Program-made: the position numbers and the translations under genes | The notes under the pieces: generated by a model | Seen by the model: only the letters and a program-made list of their open reading frames with translations | The model's database searches: none | Told to the model about the DNA's origin: nothing | Source: Limnobaculum eriocheiris | GTDB lineage: Bacteria; Pseudomonadota; Gammaproteobacteria; Enterobacterales; Enterobacteriaceae | Assembly: GCF_021010575.1 (NCBI RefSeq) | Contig: NZ_JAJNAG010000031.1 | Coordinates: 1 to 38,282 of the forward strand | Length of the DNA: 38,282 nt | Reading direction: 5' to 3' | Shown: one piece after another, positions 1-10,858 of the stretch | Layout of the letters: each line of letters opens with the position of its first letter | Numbering within the stretch: the first letter of the stretch is position 1

Positions 1-111
1 TTGCGAACCCATCTTAAACGGTTGACCCGCAAGACTATCTGCTTCTCAAAGTCAGAAGAAATGCACGATAAGATCATCGGATGGTATCTGACGATCAATC
101 ATTACCACTAA
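1..111 (+). CDS. IS1-family transposase (InsB), C-terminal fragment
   Basis: Frame 1 is open from the first base to TAA at 109-111 and encodes 36 residues. It contains [20 protein letters not shown], which matches the conserved end of IS1 transposases (RLARKTICFSRSVEIHEKVI in IS1 of E. coli). This is the DDE-type transposase made by frameshifting between insA and insB. The 5' part is cut by the window edge, so whether the gene is intact is unknown. Confidence 0.85.
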   Translation: MRTHLKRLTRKTICFSKSEEMHDKIIGWYLTINHYH

Positions 112-126
112 ATCTGCGTCACGACC
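1..126 (+). mobile_element. IS1-family insertion sequence, right end only
   Basis: The window opens inside an IS1-type element. The first 111 bases encode the C-terminus of an InsB-like transposase. The stretch ending near 126 (ctgcgtcacgacc) reads on the other strand as GGTCGTGACGCAGAT, which resembles the GGT-starting terminal inverted repeats of IS1 elements. The left end and insA lie outside the window, so neither the matching inverted repeat nor a target duplication (expected at about 127-135) can be checked here. The family assignment rests on the protein tail; the exact boundary is an inference. Confidence 0.75.
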
Positions 127-345
127 ATTTTTTCTATAAAATAAGATAATTAATTAACCATTGAAATAATTTAAAATATTTTAACATAGCAAGCACAATT
201 AAAATCTTACAAAAATAAATATAAAAACACTCTTTTCAGGTAAATAGAATGTTCTATTATTTATATAAACTTTACTTATTTACCATTTGGAAATAAAACC
301 GTACTATAGCCGTTGATGGAATAAATATACATTGGATAGGCTAGG

Positions 346-1563
346 ATGAATATCATTAATATTTATGAACCTGAATATGTACGCCGATTTCAATGTAATG
401 GCGGTGGATGTTTGTGTACCTGTTGCATTGGTAAAGAGATCCCACTGGATAAAATCAGCACTCAGGCTTATCTGAAAAGCGCTGATGAAGATATCCGCAC
501 GGTAGCCCAACAAAGCATTCAACTGGCAAAAACCGATCTGGAGAACTGGGGTACCATTCACCTGACCGGGGACAACTACTGTCCGTTTTTTGATAAGGGT
601 CGCTCGTGTACTTACTGCCTCATTGGCCGCAGAGACGATCTTCATACTCGCCCTAAATTCTGTCTTGATTACCCCTATGTGGACATCCGCTGGCAAAATG
701 AAGTGCGCAAAAGTTTAGCTATTGAGTGCCCGGAAGCCTGCGGGCAGATCTTAATGAGCCAGACATCCATCTGGCTGGAATCCAAAAAACTGATTTCATC
801 CCGCAGCCAATCGCCTCTCAATGATATCTATCACCGGGTTAACGCCGAGTGTATCGCCATTGCGCTACGTCCGGAATTGTCACTTTCAGAACGGTTATTG
901 GCAATTGGTGAGTTAATCTTGCCGATTGCCAGCGCTGATTACACCAATAAAAAGCAGAAACATCAGGTCACAGAAGAATTGAGTGTGCGAACTGCATCCT
1001 TGACACGCGATTATATTCAATCCCGTATGGAGCAGATCCCCCGTAACAATATGGCCCGCTGGCAACTGTTTGCTCAAATTGGGTCTCAGGTAGCGGAATT
1101 AGCCAATGTTGAAACCGTACCAACCATGGCGACATTCTGGAAAGAGGTTCATCAGGATATTCTTCAGCAATCAACTGAAAGTGGGGCTCAAAAAATAGCG
1201 GAGCTTGAAAATGCCTGGATGCAAACCGTCACCCCGGTATTTAGTGAATGTCCTCATGTAGTCACCAACTATCTGTTTTACCGACTTTACCATGATAGTT
1301 TTCCCTATCATGCAAAAATGTCTGAAACAGAGGTCTATTATCAACTAATTACCGACTGCTTTATATTACGTAACCTGATTGGCTATTGGGTGTTGAAGTA
1401 TTCCCAGCTCAGAAAATCAAAGATAATAGACATTGTGAATATTTATCACCGCTGGCGTCGCCAATATCCGGAAGCGTTTAAACTATCGGCTAATAGCCTG
1501 CAAGAAGCTGGGCTCTATCATCCGGAAAATATTCTTCAATTGTTGCTGAATCCTGCCGTTTAG
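346..1563 (+). CDS. fliB: FliB-type flagellin lysine N-methylase
   Basis: The 405-residue protein has the FliB family layout. An N-terminal cysteine cluster (FQCNGGGCLCTCC, about residues 15-27) precedes a second cysteine group (NYCPFFDKGRSCTYCLIGR, then FCLDYPY). These cysteines are probably metal or Fe-S ligands. Salmonella FliB is of similar length (about 400 aa) and methylates surface lysines of flagellin. The ATG at 346 fits the family N-terminus (short lead, then EPEYVRRFQC). No flagellar gene lies nearby: the gene sits between an IS1 end and groEL and converges on groEL. The ORF is intact. The family call is firm; flagellin as the substrate is inferred from the family, and some homologues lie outside flagellar loci. 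Confidence 0.85.
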   Translation: MNIINIYEPEYVRRFQCNGGGCLCTCCIGKEIPLDKISTQAYLKSADEDIRTVAQQSIQLAKTDLENWGTIHLTGDNYCPFFDKGRSCTYCLIGRRDDLHTRPKFCLDYPYVDIRWQNEVRKSLAIECPEACGQILMSQTSIWLESKKLISSRSQSPLNDIYHRVNAECIAIALRPELSLSERLLAIGELILPIASADYTNKKQKHQVTEELSVRTASLTRDYIQSRMEQIPRNNMARWQLFAQIGSQVAELANVETVPTMATFWKEVHQDILQQSTESGAQKIAELENAWMQTVTPVFSECPHVVTNYLFYRLYHDSFPYHAKMSETEVYYQLITDCFILRNLIGYWVLKYSQLRKSKIIDIVNIYHRWRRQYPEAFKLSANSLQEAGLYHPENILQLLLNPAV

Positions 1564-1594
1564 CGGTTGCCTCTGAATTGATTTTAGAGCATAA

Positions 1595-1625
1595 AAAACC
1601 CCGGTTTATAACCAGGGTTTTACTC
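1595..1625. terminator. Bidirectional terminator between fliB and groEL
   Basis: The hairpin AAACCCCGGT / ACCAGGGTTT (one mismatch, 4-nt loop) is flanked by an A-run on the left and a T-run on the right. It can therefore end the convergent fliB (plus) and groEL (minus) transcripts. Confidence 0.8.
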
Positions 1626-1652
1626 TTCAGGCAGGCTGAATGTATAGGGGAA

Positions 1653-3311
<1,659 letters not shown>

Positions 3312-3350
3312 TTAACTTTTCAATTCAGTTCAAAAAAAGATCGTTCTAAA

Positions 3351-3677
<327 letters not shown>

Positions 3678-3721
3678 TTAGGTTTGAGCAGGTACATTTA
3701 ATTACCAGCCTTGTGAAAGTG

Positions 3722-3750
3722 ATATTGGGGGCATTCACCTCCCCTTCAAG
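3722..3750 (-). promoter_or_regulatory. Heat-shock (sigma-32) promoter of groES-groEL
   Basis: Read on the minus strand, CTTGAAG (3744-3750) is followed after 13 nt by CCCCAATAT (3722-3730). This fits the sigma-32 consensus CTTGAAA - 13 to 15 nt - CCCCATNT and closely resembles the E. coli groE promoter, including the CCCCCTTGAAGGGG context. Transcription would start near 3715, about 70 nt before groES. Confidence 0.85.
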
Positions 3751-3822
3751 GGGGAGAGTGAAAAAAATTTACATACGTTGTTTTGCATAAACAAAACGAT
3801 AAGCAGAGTGTGGGATGAATAC

Positions 3823-4302
3823 TCAGAAGTCAGGGTCTTTTTTGTCACCAATATGTTTGTTTGTATTATCTTCTTTACGTTGAAACTCACCTTCAACAGT
3901 ATATCCTCCTTGATTTACCGTTGACGAACCTCCCGGGGTTGAACGAAATACATGAATAAATGGCATCACTCTTAGGGTCAGTAGCTTTTGAACCGGTGGC
4001 AGCAACAGCAATAATCCTAAAAAGTCAGTGAAAAAACCGGGAATAAGCAATAAAAAACCAGCCAGTAACAATGAAACGCTCTTCACCATCTCACCGGCAG
4101 GATTTTCGCCATTTGCCATCTTTTCCTGCATTTGTATTAATGTTTTTAGCCCCTGATGGCGAACTAACGATACGCCTAAACAAGATGTTAGGATCACCAA
4201 AATTAATGTAAGTGCCACACCAAAGACAGCAGCAACTTTAATAAAAATTGTAATCTCAATATATATCAGCAGAAACAACAGAATTAACGGTAGCCAGCGC
4301 AC
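3823..4302 (-). CDS. fxsA: FxsA family inner-membrane protein
   Basis: The 159-residue membrane protein matches E. coli FxsA (YjeG, about 158 aa), whose overproduction relieves F-plasmid exclusion of phage T7. Hydrophobic segments lie at about residues 3-23, 25-47 and 75-102. The PGFFTDFLGLLLLLPP stretch is the family hallmark, and the tail is polar and charged. It sits between groES and the divergent aspA as in E. coli (fxsA beside aspA). Its normal physiological role is not established. Family membership is clear; nothing abnormal is seen. Confidence 0.93.
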   Translation of the reverse strand: MRWLPLILLFLLIYIEITIFIKVAAVFGVALTLILVILTSCLGVSLVRHQGLKTLIQMQEKMANGENPAGEMVKSVSLLLAGFLLLIPGFFTDFLGLLLLLPPVQKLLTLRVMPFIHVFRSTPGGSSTVNQGGYTVEGEFQRKEDNTNKHIGDKKDPDF

Positions 4303-4518
4303 ATAAGCTCCTTAATATTCAGAAATTAAATGATTTCCCACATAGTAACATACTGAAGCTATATCAAAAATAAGGATAATTAACACCAAGATGACGTTTT
4401 AATAACCTATCATTAAAATTAGCAAAAGCAGTTTAATATACTATATATATAGCCTTGATATAGTGTTGACATCTTAAAAAATCAACTCTGACGACAAAAA
4501 CAACAACCACCCCTTTAG

Positions 4519-4560
4519 TGTGATTTAAATCACGTTTATGTCATTAATATTTTTTATGAT
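4519..4560 (+). promoter_or_regulatory. CRP-type site and candidate class II promoter of aspA
   Basis: TGTGATTTAAATCACG (4519-4534) matches the CRP consensus TGTGA-N6-TCACA at 9 of 10 half-site positions. A -10 like hexamer TATGAT lies at 4555-4560, which puts the site centre about 41 nt upstream of the predicted start near 4567, the spacing of class II CRP-activated promoters. E. coli aspA is known to be CRP-activated. The site is seen directly; the promoter assignment is an inference from spacing. Confidence 0.75.
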
Positions 4561-4605
4561 GCCAATAATCTGATCTAGGTTCATACTTTTAATCAAAAGG
4601 AGCTT

Positions 4606-4641
4606 ATGATCTCCACACCAAGAGCGACAACGCTTTTATAA
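4606..4641 (+). CDS. Candidate 11-codon leader ORF in the aspA 5' leader
   Basis: ATG at 4606 follows a strong ribosome site (AAAGGAG, 4596-4602) and opens an ORF encoding MISTPRATTLL, ending in TAA at 4639-4641. It lies about 40 nt downstream of the predicted aspA transcription start and ends 67 nt before the aspA ATG. A small hairpin (AAGAGCG / CGCTTTT, 4620-4637) overlaps its end and is followed by a T/A-rich tract. Translation of the ORF could affect this hairpin. No family is recognised, so this is a candidate only. Confidence 0.4.
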   Translation: MISTPRATTLL

Positions 4642-4708
4642 TATTGTAATCATTTAGCAACACAGTTTTTCACTATTTATTCATCTTGGTATATTAAAGA
4701 AGGTTTAC

Positions 4709-6133
4709 ATGTCAAATAACATCCGTATCGAAGAAGACCTGTTAGGGACACGTGAAGTGCCTGCTGAAGCTTATTATGGCGTTCATACTCTGCGTGCCAT
4801 TGAAAACTTTTACATCAGTAACAGCAAAATCAGTGATATTCCAGAGTTTGTTCGTGGCATGGTAATGGTAAAAAAAGCCGCAGCAATGGCTAACAAGGAA
4901 CTGAAAACCATTCCTCGTTCAATTGCTGATGCCATCATTCAGGCTTGTGATGAAGTTTTGAAAAACGGTAAGTGCATGGACCAATTCCCTGTTGATGTTT
5001 ATCAAGGTGGTGCAGGTACCTCTGTCAATATGAATACTAACGAGGTTATTGCCAACATTGGTCTGGAGATGATGGGGCATCAAAAAGGGGAATATCAGTA
5101 TCTGAACCCTAACGATCACGTCAATAAGTGCCAGTCTACTAACGATGCTTATCCTACCGGATTCCGTATCGCTGTTTACTCTTCCTTAATGAAACTGGTT
5201 GAGTCTATTGAAGTACTGCGTGCAGGCTTTGATCGTAAATCTGTTGAGTTTAAAGAAGTCCTGAAAATGGGTCGTACTCAGTTACAAGATGCGGTACCAA
5301 TGACCTTAGGTCAGGAATTCCACGCCTTTAGCGTGTTATTAAAAGAAGAAGTAAAAAATATTACCCGCACTGCTGAGCTGCTGTTGGAAGTTAACCTCGG
5401 CGCAACAGCTATCGGTACCGGTTTGAATACACCAAAAGAGTACTCTCCTCTGGCGGTGCAGAAGCTGGCTGAAGTTAGTGGCTTCCCATGCGTAGTTGCA
5501 GAAGACTTGATTGAAGCAACGTCTGACTGTGGCGCTTACGTTATGGTTCATGGCGCATTAAAACGCCTGGCAGTAAAAATGTCTAAAATCTGTAACGACC
5601 TTCGTTTACTCTCCTCCGGCCCACGCGCTGGTTTAAACGAAATCAACTTACCTGAGCTACAAGCTGGTTCCTCTATTATGCCAGCTAAAGTTAACCCGGT
5701 TGTTCCTGAAGTTGTTAACCAGGTTTGCTTTAAAGTTATCGGTAACGACACTTGCGTAACTATGGCCGCTGAAGCGGGTCAATTACAGTTAAACGTAATG
5801 GAGCCGGTTATCGGTCAGGCTATGTTTGAGTCAATTCACATTCTGTCTAATGCATGTCACAACCTGGTTGAAAAATGTGTTGATGGCATCACCGCCAATA
5901 AAGAAGTTTGTGAAGCCTATGTGTTCGGTTCAATCGGTATCGTAACTTATCTGAACCCATTCATTGGCCACCACAACGGTGACATTGTTGGTAAGATATG
6001 TGCGGAAACCGGTAAAACTGTACGCGAAGTTGTTCTGGAGCGTGGTCTTCTGACCGAAGCAGAACTCGATGATATCTTCTCCATCAAGAACCTGATGTAC
6101 CCGGAATATAAAGCAAAACGTTACGACGACTAG
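4709..6133 (+). CDS. aspA: Aspartate ammonia-lyase (aspartase)
   Basis: This cytoplasmic enzyme converts L-aspartate reversibly to fumarate and ammonia, feeding fumarate respiration and nitrogen supply. The 474 residues show the fumarase/aspartase superfamily signature [11 protein letters not shown] (about residues 318-328), which carries the catalytic serine loop, plus the [14 protein letters not shown] segment near residue 100 and the conserved N-terminus [18 protein letters not shown]. The ATG is preceded by AAGAAGGT. dcuA follows 149 nt downstream behind a partial terminator, the usual aspA-dcuA arrangement that couples aspartate deamination to C4-dicarboxylate exchange. CRP control is suggested by the upstream site. 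Confidence 0.98.
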   Translation: MSNNIRIEEDLLGTREVPAEAYYGVHTLRAIENFYISNSKISDIPEFVRGMVMVKKAAAMANKELKTIPRSIADAIIQACDEVLKNGKCMDQFPVDVYQGGAGTSVNMNTNEVIANIGLEMMGHQKGEYQYLNPNDHVNKCQSTNDAYPTGFRIAVYSSLMKLVESIEVLRAGFDRKSVEFKEVLKMGRTQLQDAVPMTLGQEFHAFSVLLKEEVKNITRTAELLLEVNLGATAIGTGLNTPKEYSPLAVQKLAEVSGFPCVVAEDLIEATSDCGAYVMVHGALKRLAVKMSKICNDLRLLSSGPRAGLNEINLPELQAGSSIMPAKVNPVVPEVVNQVCFKVIGNDTCVTMAAEAGQLQLNVMEPVIGQAMFESIHILSNACHNLVEKCVDGITANKEVCEAYVFGSIGIVTYLNPFIGHHNGDIVGKICAETGKTVREVVLERGLLTEAELDDIFSIKNLMYPEYKAKRYDD

Positions 6134-6169
6134 TTGCGAGAGAACTAAGACTCGGTAATAACGAAATTG

Positions 6170-6204
6170 AAGGCATGTCATTTAAAAAAATAGCATGCCT
6201 TTTT
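6170..6204 (+). terminator. Terminator-like hairpin between aspA and dcuA
   Basis: Arms AAGGCATG (6170-6177) and CATGCCTT (6194-6201) are perfectly complementary around a 16-nt A-rich loop and lead into a T-run. The long loop suggests partial termination, leaving some read-through into dcuA. Confidence 0.65.
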
Positions 6205-6282
6205 AATACCCTAAGGAACTTGTAGTCGTTAACTTTGTGTTATCTATTTTTAATAACACGTATAAAATCAAGGAAATAATAT

Positions 6283-7584
6283 ATGTTAGCTGTGCAATTT
6301 GTGATTGTCCTGCTGGCCATCTATGTTGGTGCGCGACTAGGTGGTATCGCCATTGGTTTTGCCGGTGGACTGGGCGTACTGGTGCTTACTATGGTTTGTC
6401 AAATCAACCCTGGTAATATCCCGTTCGACGTTATTCAAATCATCATGTCGGTTATCGCCGCAATCGCAGCAATGCAGGTCGCCGGTGGTATGGACTATCT
6501 GGTTAGTTTGGCTGCCAAGCTGTTACGTAAACATCCTAAGTACATTACGTTTCTGGCACCCGTCGTTACCTATATCATGACAATCTTCGCTGGTACTGGC
6601 CATACCGCTTTCTCTACTATGCCAGTTATCGCCGAAGTGGCAAAAGGTCAGGGCATCCGTCCTTCCCGTCCACTGTCTATCGCGGTTGTAGCATCACAGA
6701 TCGCCATCACGGCATCACCAATTTCAGCTGCCGTTGTATTTACTGCCGGTATTTTAGAGCCCGTTGGTGTCAGTTACTTAACCCTGCTAGGTATTTGTAT
6801 TCCAACTACCTTCGTCGCAGTCATGTTAACGGCTGTTGTGAGTAACTTCCTGGGCTGTGAGCTAAAAGACGATCCGGTTTACAAAGACCGTCTGGCTAAA
6901 GGTCTGGTTAGTAACACTAAAGCTGCCGACATCGTGATTAAACCAGGTGCAAAACTTTCTGTTCTGTTATTCCTGCTCGGTATCGTTGCCGTTATGCTGT
7001 ATGCAACAGCGATTAGTAAATCTGTAGGCCTGATCGAAAACCCTATTCTGGGCCGTGATCACGCAATCGTTGTCTTCATGTTAAGTATTGCCACAGCAAT
7101 CTGTGTATTCTGTAAGATTGATACTAGCGAAATCCTGAATGCAAGCACCTTCAAATCAGGTATGAGTGCCTGTGTTTGTGTACTGGGTGTTGCATGGTTA
7201 GGTGATACTTTCGTTCAGGCGCACATCAATGAAATCAAAGAGTTCTCTGGCAGCCTGCTGCAAGAACACTCCTGGATGTTAGCAATCATTCTATTCTTTG
7301 CTGCTACGCTGCTATATTCACAAGCCGCTACAGCAAAAGCACTGTTACCCGCAGCACTGGCTCTTGGCGTAACACCTGTTGGTGTTGTAGCGTCATTCGC
7401 CGCTGTTTCTGCTCTGTTCGTTCTGCCAACTTACCCGACTCTGCTGGCAGCAGTTCAGATGGATGATACCGGTTCAACCCGTATCGGTAAGTATGTGTTT
7501 AACCATTCATTCCTGGTCCCGGGCGTTATTGCTATTGCCCTGTCAGTTCTGTTTGGATTTGTTGTAGGTAATATGGTTCTGTAA
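6283..7584 (+). CDS. dcuA: Anaerobic C4-dicarboxylate transporter DcuA
   Basis: This inner-membrane carrier of the Dcu family takes up or exchanges aspartate, fumarate, malate and succinate. The protein has 433 residues, the size of E. coli DcuA, with about ten hydrophobic segments and no signal peptide. The conserved early stretch GTGHTAFSTMPVIAEVAKGQGIRPSRP is abbreviated here as GTGHTAF...GIRPSRP (about residues 105-131). It lies downstream of aspA, so aspartate import, deamination and fumarate/succinate exchange are encoded together. The start is preceded by AAGGAAAT at suitable spacing. A strong terminator follows. Confidence 0.97.
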   Translation: MLAVQFVIVLLAIYVGARLGGIAIGFAGGLGVLVLTMVCQINPGNIPFDVIQIIMSVIAAIAAMQVAGGMDYLVSLAAKLLRKHPKYITFLAPVVTYIMTIFAGTGHTAFSTMPVIAEVAKGQGIRPSRPLSIAVVASQIAITASPISAAVVFTAGILEPVGVSYLTLLGICIPTTFVAVMLTAVVSNFLGCELKDDPVYKDRLAKGLVSNTKAADIVIKPGAKLSVLLFLLGIVAVMLYATAISKSVGLIENPILGRDHAIVVFMLSIATAICVFCKIDTSEILNASTFKSGMSACVCVLGVAWLGDTFVQAHINEIKEFSGSLLQEHSWMLAIILFFAATLLYSQAATAKALLPAALALGVTPVGVVASFAAVSALFVLPTYPTLLAAVQMDDTGSTRIGKYVFNHSFLVPGVIAIALSVLFGFVVGNMVL

Positions 7585-7594
7585 TTACCTTTAG

Positions 7595-7630
7595 CAGACC
7601 TGAAGTACGAGCACTTCAGGTCTGTTCCTC
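7595..7630 (+). terminator. Terminator of dcuA
   Basis: The perfect 12-bp stem CAGACCTGAAGT (7595-7606) / ACTTCAGGTCTG (7613-7624) has a 6-nt loop and is followed by a pyrimidine-rich tract (TTCCTCTCTTTC). Confidence 0.85.
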
Positions 7631-7723
7631 TCTTTCTCTTCCAGTTACTGACAAACCCCCACTCAACCAGTATAGTGTTTTGCTGAATGCAACATGTTTC
7701 CCCACCATCCAGAGGTAAACATT

Positions 7724-8068
7724 ATGACAGCAGCAATTTCTGACAGTACCTGTACTAACGCCATTGTTATTCTCTGTACAGCGCCAGATGAGGCAAGCGC
7801 ACAGGAGCTTGCTACTTTAGTATTGGCTGAAAATTTAGCCGCCTGCGTCACGATCTTACCCGGTGTCACCTCCCTCTATTACTGGCAGGGGAAGTTGGAG
7901 CAGGAGTATGAGGTTCAAATGTTGCTCAAAACGAATTGCCAGCATCAGGACGCCTTGATGGCAAAGTTGAAACAGCATCATCCTTATGAATTACCAGAAC
8001 TGCTGGCATTACCTGTTAGTGGAGGCAATAAAGAATATCTATCATGGCTCGACACATCACTAAATTAA
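7724..8068 (+). CDS. cutA: Divalent-cation tolerance protein CutA
   Basis: CutA is a small trimeric ferredoxin-fold protein associated with copper and other divalent-cation tolerance. From the ATG at 7724 the protein has 114 residues, close to E. coli CutA (112). It shares [17 protein letters not shown], a central [20 protein letters not shown] and [13 protein letters not shown]. The earlier in-frame ATG at 7694 is not preferred: AGAGGT lies 7 nt before 7724, and the added residues have no counterpart in the family. Its 3' end overlaps dsbD by 25 nt, which suggests translational coupling. Confidence 0.95.
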   Translation: MTAAISDSTCTNAIVILCTAPDEASAQELATLVLAENLAACVTILPGVTSLYYWQGKLEQEYEVQMLLKTNCQHQDALMAKLKQHHPYELPELLALPVSGGNKEYLSWLDTSLN

Positions 8069-9792
8069 TTATTCTCTTTTGGCTAACACTGTTTTGCACC
8101 TCGTTTAGTGCGCAGGCTTCGCTTTTCGATAAAACACCCTCTGCCGGAAAGTTTGTCAGTGTCGATCAGGCTTTTGCCTTTGATTTTAGTCAGAACAATC
8201 AAAATTTGACGCTCAAGTGGGATATCGCGCCGGGTTACTATCTCTACCAACATCAAATAAAAATTGAAGCACAGGATGCTACGATAGCACCCTATACATT
8301 CCCTACGGCGGAAAAGCATAACGATGCCTTCTATGGCGATACCTTAATTTATAAACATGCTTTATCAATACCCTTGACCCTTTTACAAGCTCAAAATGAC
8401 TCGGTGATTACCGTTAGCTATCAGGGGTGCGCTGAAGCAGGATTTTGCTATCCTCCCGAAACCCGTAAGGTTCCATTAAGTGAAATAACAGCGACCAACA
8501 ATTCGGTAGCAACAGCAGCATTATCTCCACCAACAAACAGTACAAAAAGTGAGGGGTCACTTCCCTTTTCACCTTTATGGGCTTTGGTTATAGGGATCCT
8601 TGCCGCAGCAACCCCCTGCGTGCTGCCAATGTATCCGTTGATCTCCAGTATTATTTTGGGAAACAAGCAAAGCTATAGCCTTAAGCGCACATTTTTTCTG
8701 GCCTTTGTTTATGTTCAGGGAATGGCATTAACTTATACCGCATTAGGTATTGTTGTAGCCGCCGCCGGCATGCAATTTCAGGCTTATTTTCAGCATCCGG
8801 TAGTCCTGATTGGCCTGTCCGCGCTGTTTATTCTGCTGGCTCTCTCTATGTTCGGAGTCTATACCATACAGCTCCCCTCCTCCCTACAGACCAAAATAAC
8901 TGGTTGGAGTAACAGTCAAAAAGGTGGCTCTCCTTTAGGTGTATTTATCATGGGGGCACTGGCAGGGCTGATTAGTTCCCCATGTACTACCGCACCGTTA
9001 ACGGCAATTCTGCTTTATATTGCCCAAAGCGGCAATCTGCTTATCGGTGGTGGAACGCTGTATTTGTACGCCCTGGGAATGGGTATTCCACTAATACTGG
9101 TTACGCTATTTGGCAACAAGGTGTTACCACGCAGTGGCCCATGGATGCAGTATGTTAAAGAAGGATTTGGGTTCCTGATCCTCGCTCTTCCGGTGGTCTT
9201 ATTGGGTCGGCTATATGGTGAAATCTGGGAACTGCGGATGTGGTCAGCATTAGGATTAGCTTTCTTTAGCTGGGCTTTTATTGTCAGTCTGCGTTCTCAG
9301 CAAGGATGGATAAGAGTTCTTCAATTACTGTTACTGGCCGCGTCTCTTATTGTAAGTCGCCCATTACAGGATTGGGCATTTGGCCCGACTACTCAACAAG
9401 TACAGGCTGACTCGCGCAACTTATTTACACCGATTGCTAACAGTGATGAATTACATCAAGTCCTGGCGAATGCCAAAGGTAAAATAGTGATGCTGGACCT
9501 GTATGCTGACTGGTGTGTGACCTGTAAAGAGTTTGAAAAGTATACTTTTAGTGCAGCATCGGTACAAAATGCCCTGTCTGATGCCGTTTTACTTCGGGCA
9601 GACGTAACGGCGAATAATAAGCAGCATATAGCGCTGCTGAAGGAGTTTCAGGTACTGGGTCTACCCACCATATTGTTTTTTGATAAAACGGGCAGAGAGC
9701 TTACTGAGTTGCGCGTATCAGGGTTCATGGATGCCGCTCAGTTTACTGAGCATATTGAAAAAATCAAAAGGTATGCCAACAGAATTGAGTAA
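8044..9792 (+). CDS. dsbD: Thiol:disulfide interchange protein DsbD
   Basis: DsbD carries electrons from cytoplasmic thioredoxin across the inner membrane to DsbC and other periplasmic acceptors. The 582 residues show all three modules. A signal peptide (to about residue 26) precedes a periplasmic alpha domain with [11 protein letters not shown]. The eight-helix membrane domain has the redox cysteines in [10 protein letters not shown] and SSPCTTAPL. The C-terminal thioredoxin-like gamma domain has DWCVTC (about residues 491-496). All six functional cysteines are present. The start lies inside cutA, as in E. coli, without an obvious strong ribosome site. Confidence 0.97.
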   Translation: MARHITKLIILFWLTLFCTSFSAQASLFDKTPSAGKFVSVDQAFAFDFSQNNQNLTLKWDIAPGYYLYQHQIKIEAQDATIAPYTFPTAEKHNDAFYGDTLIYKHALSIPLTLLQAQNDSVITVSYQGCAEAGFCYPPETRKVPLSEITATNNSVATAALSPPTNSTKSEGSLPFSPLWALVIGILAAATPCVLPMYPLISSIILGNKQSYSLKRTFFLAFVYVQGMALTYTALGIVVAAAGMQFQAYFQHPVVLIGLSALFILLALSMFGVYTIQLPSSLQTKITGWSNSQKGGSPLGVFIMGALAGLISSPCTTAPLTAILLYIAQSGNLLIGGGTLYLYALGMGIPLILVTLFGNKVLPRSGPWMQYVKEGFGFLILALPVVLLGRLYGEIWELRMWSALGLAFFSWAFIVSLRSQQGWIRVLQLLLLAASLIVSRPLQDWAFGPTTQQVQADSRNLFTPIANSDELHQVLANAKGKIVMLDLYADWCVTCKEFEKYTFSAASVQNALSDAVLLRADVTANNKQHIALLKEFQVLGLPTILFFDKTGRELTELRVSGFMDAAQFTEHIEKIKRYANRIE

Positions 9793-9889
9793 CCTTACTC
9801 GAGTCCGCTGAATATTTAAGCATAATGACAAAATTCGAGTGAAAAAACAGCGATTGACCGGAATTTACTGTTTAAAAGACAGAAAGCCA

Positions 9890-9925
9890 TTGACGATAAG
9901 GCGCAGATCCGGTTTAATGCGCCCC
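9890..9925 (+). promoter_or_regulatory. Promoter of the tRNA-Phe gene
   Basis: TTGACG (9890-9895) and TTTAAT (9913-9918) are separated by 17 nt and followed by a GC-rich discriminator (GCGCCCC, 9919-9925), typical of stringently controlled stable-RNA promoters. The stretch up to the tRNA resembles the E. coli pheU/pheV upstream sequence. The predicted 5' leader is only a few nucleotides long. Confidence 0.75.
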
Positions 9926-9928
9926 GTT

Positions 9929-10004
9929 GCCCGGATAGCTCAGTCGGTAGAGCAGGGGATTGAAAATCCCCGTGTCCTTGGTTCGATTCCGAGTCCGGGC
10001 ACCA
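9929..10004 (+). tRNA. tRNA-Phe (anticodon GAA)
   Basis: This 76-nt cloverleaf includes an encoded CCA end. The acceptor stem is GCCCGGA / TCCGGGC, the D-arm holds AGCTCAGTCGGTAGAGC, the anticodon loop TTGAAAA has GAA at 9962-9964, and the T-loop is TTCGATT. It corresponds to E. coli pheU/pheV. pheU lies beside the dsbD-cutA-dcuA-aspA block in E. coli too, and tRNA-Phe genes are frequent island integration sites. Confidence 0.99.
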
Positions 10005-10013
10005 TCATTTAAG

Positions 10014-10041
10014 AACCCGCCTTTTGGCGGGTTTTTGCTTT
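10014..10041 (+). terminator. Terminator after tRNA-Phe
   Basis: The stem ACCCGCC / GGCGGGT with a TTTT loop (10015-10032) is followed by a T-rich tract. It is a classical rho-independent terminator. Confidence 0.9.
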
Positions 10042-10788
10042 TTAGCGTTGAAAATATCGATATAAGATAAGTATGTTTTTTATAAATGACTTCTTAAATA
10101 GAAATAGCATCTCTGCAAAAACAAAAAATACCTTGCGCAAAACTGAAGGTAATTCTGGTCATATTAATTAATAATTTATAATTAACCCGTAGTTATTACT
10201 TACTAAATGCCTCCCTGTTTCTTACGCTGTTATATTATTTTATGGGATTTACGTGAAGAGAAATCCCCTTAAAAAAACGCCCAAAAATCCAGAAAAAACT
10301 TAAGCGCAACGATCAAATTCATTACATTATAATTAGTTACTCACTGCAATTATATTATCCATTTTAATAAATTACATGAATTTTCAATGCATGACCAATG
10401 TACAACTTACTAATATCAAGGCATTTTGATATTAGAATAAGGGGTGATACAGAAATTTAAGCATCTGTAAAAAATAACTGCCCGTTGCTTTAATTTATCT
10501 ACTCATTTAGAATTCACTCAGATGCAGTATTGAGATTAGAGTCAGTATGCATGATCGTATACATAAATAATTATGATTGCCCTCGTTGATTCATAATTGT
10601 TTAAAATGGATAAAAACAGAGATAGAAAACTGACAGGATGTCATATAATGCTTATTCTCACTGGATATTCCTTTCATTAGCTATCTATTTTAGATGGTAT
10701 ATAGTTTCTATTAATAAACTGAAACTATTTATTTTTCATATATGAAATAGCATCAAATAGATTATCAATTTTATTAATTCAGCAAAAT
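10042..10788. other. AT-rich non-coding stretch before the polysaccharide operon
   Basis: About 750 nt have no credible gene on either strand and are strongly AT-rich. The stretch ends at a JUMPstart/ops element, so at least its right part is probably promoter and 5' leader for the wecA-wza-wzb-wzc operon. An inverted repeat at 10410-10435 is listed separately. I could not pick a convincing -35/-10 pair. No repeat of the tRNA-Phe 3' end was found here or elsewhere in the window. Confidence 0.6.
10410..10435. repeat. Perfect AT-rich inverted repeat
   Basis: CTAATATCAA (10410-10419) and TTGATATTAG (10426-10435) are perfect 10-bp complements around the 6-nt centre GGCATT. It lies about 370 nt upstream of the ops element, in the otherwise featureless leader. 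It could be an operator or a hairpin; no known regulator was recognised. Confidence 0.6.
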
Positions 10789-10817
10789 AACGGCAGTAAG
10801 TCACGGGCGGTAGTCTG
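10789..10817 (+). promoter_or_regulatory. JUMPstart / ops element (RfaH recruitment site)
   Basis: GGCGGTAGTCTG (10806-10817) matches the ops consensus GGCGGTAGNNTG at every fixed position. The preceding GCAGTAAGTCACG resembles the 5' part of JUMPstart sequences. ops pauses RNA polymerase and recruits the anti-terminator RfaH in long surface-polysaccharide operons. The element lies 42 nt before the first gene, in the correct orientation. Confidence 0.85.
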
Positions 10818-10858
10818 CTCTAAATCTGCAATTTTGCACAAGGGATTGAAGGTATTCT

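Noticed and set aside
7694-7723. Longer CutA start at 7694
   Set aside because: AGAGGT sits at correct spacing before 7724, and the added residues do not match the family.
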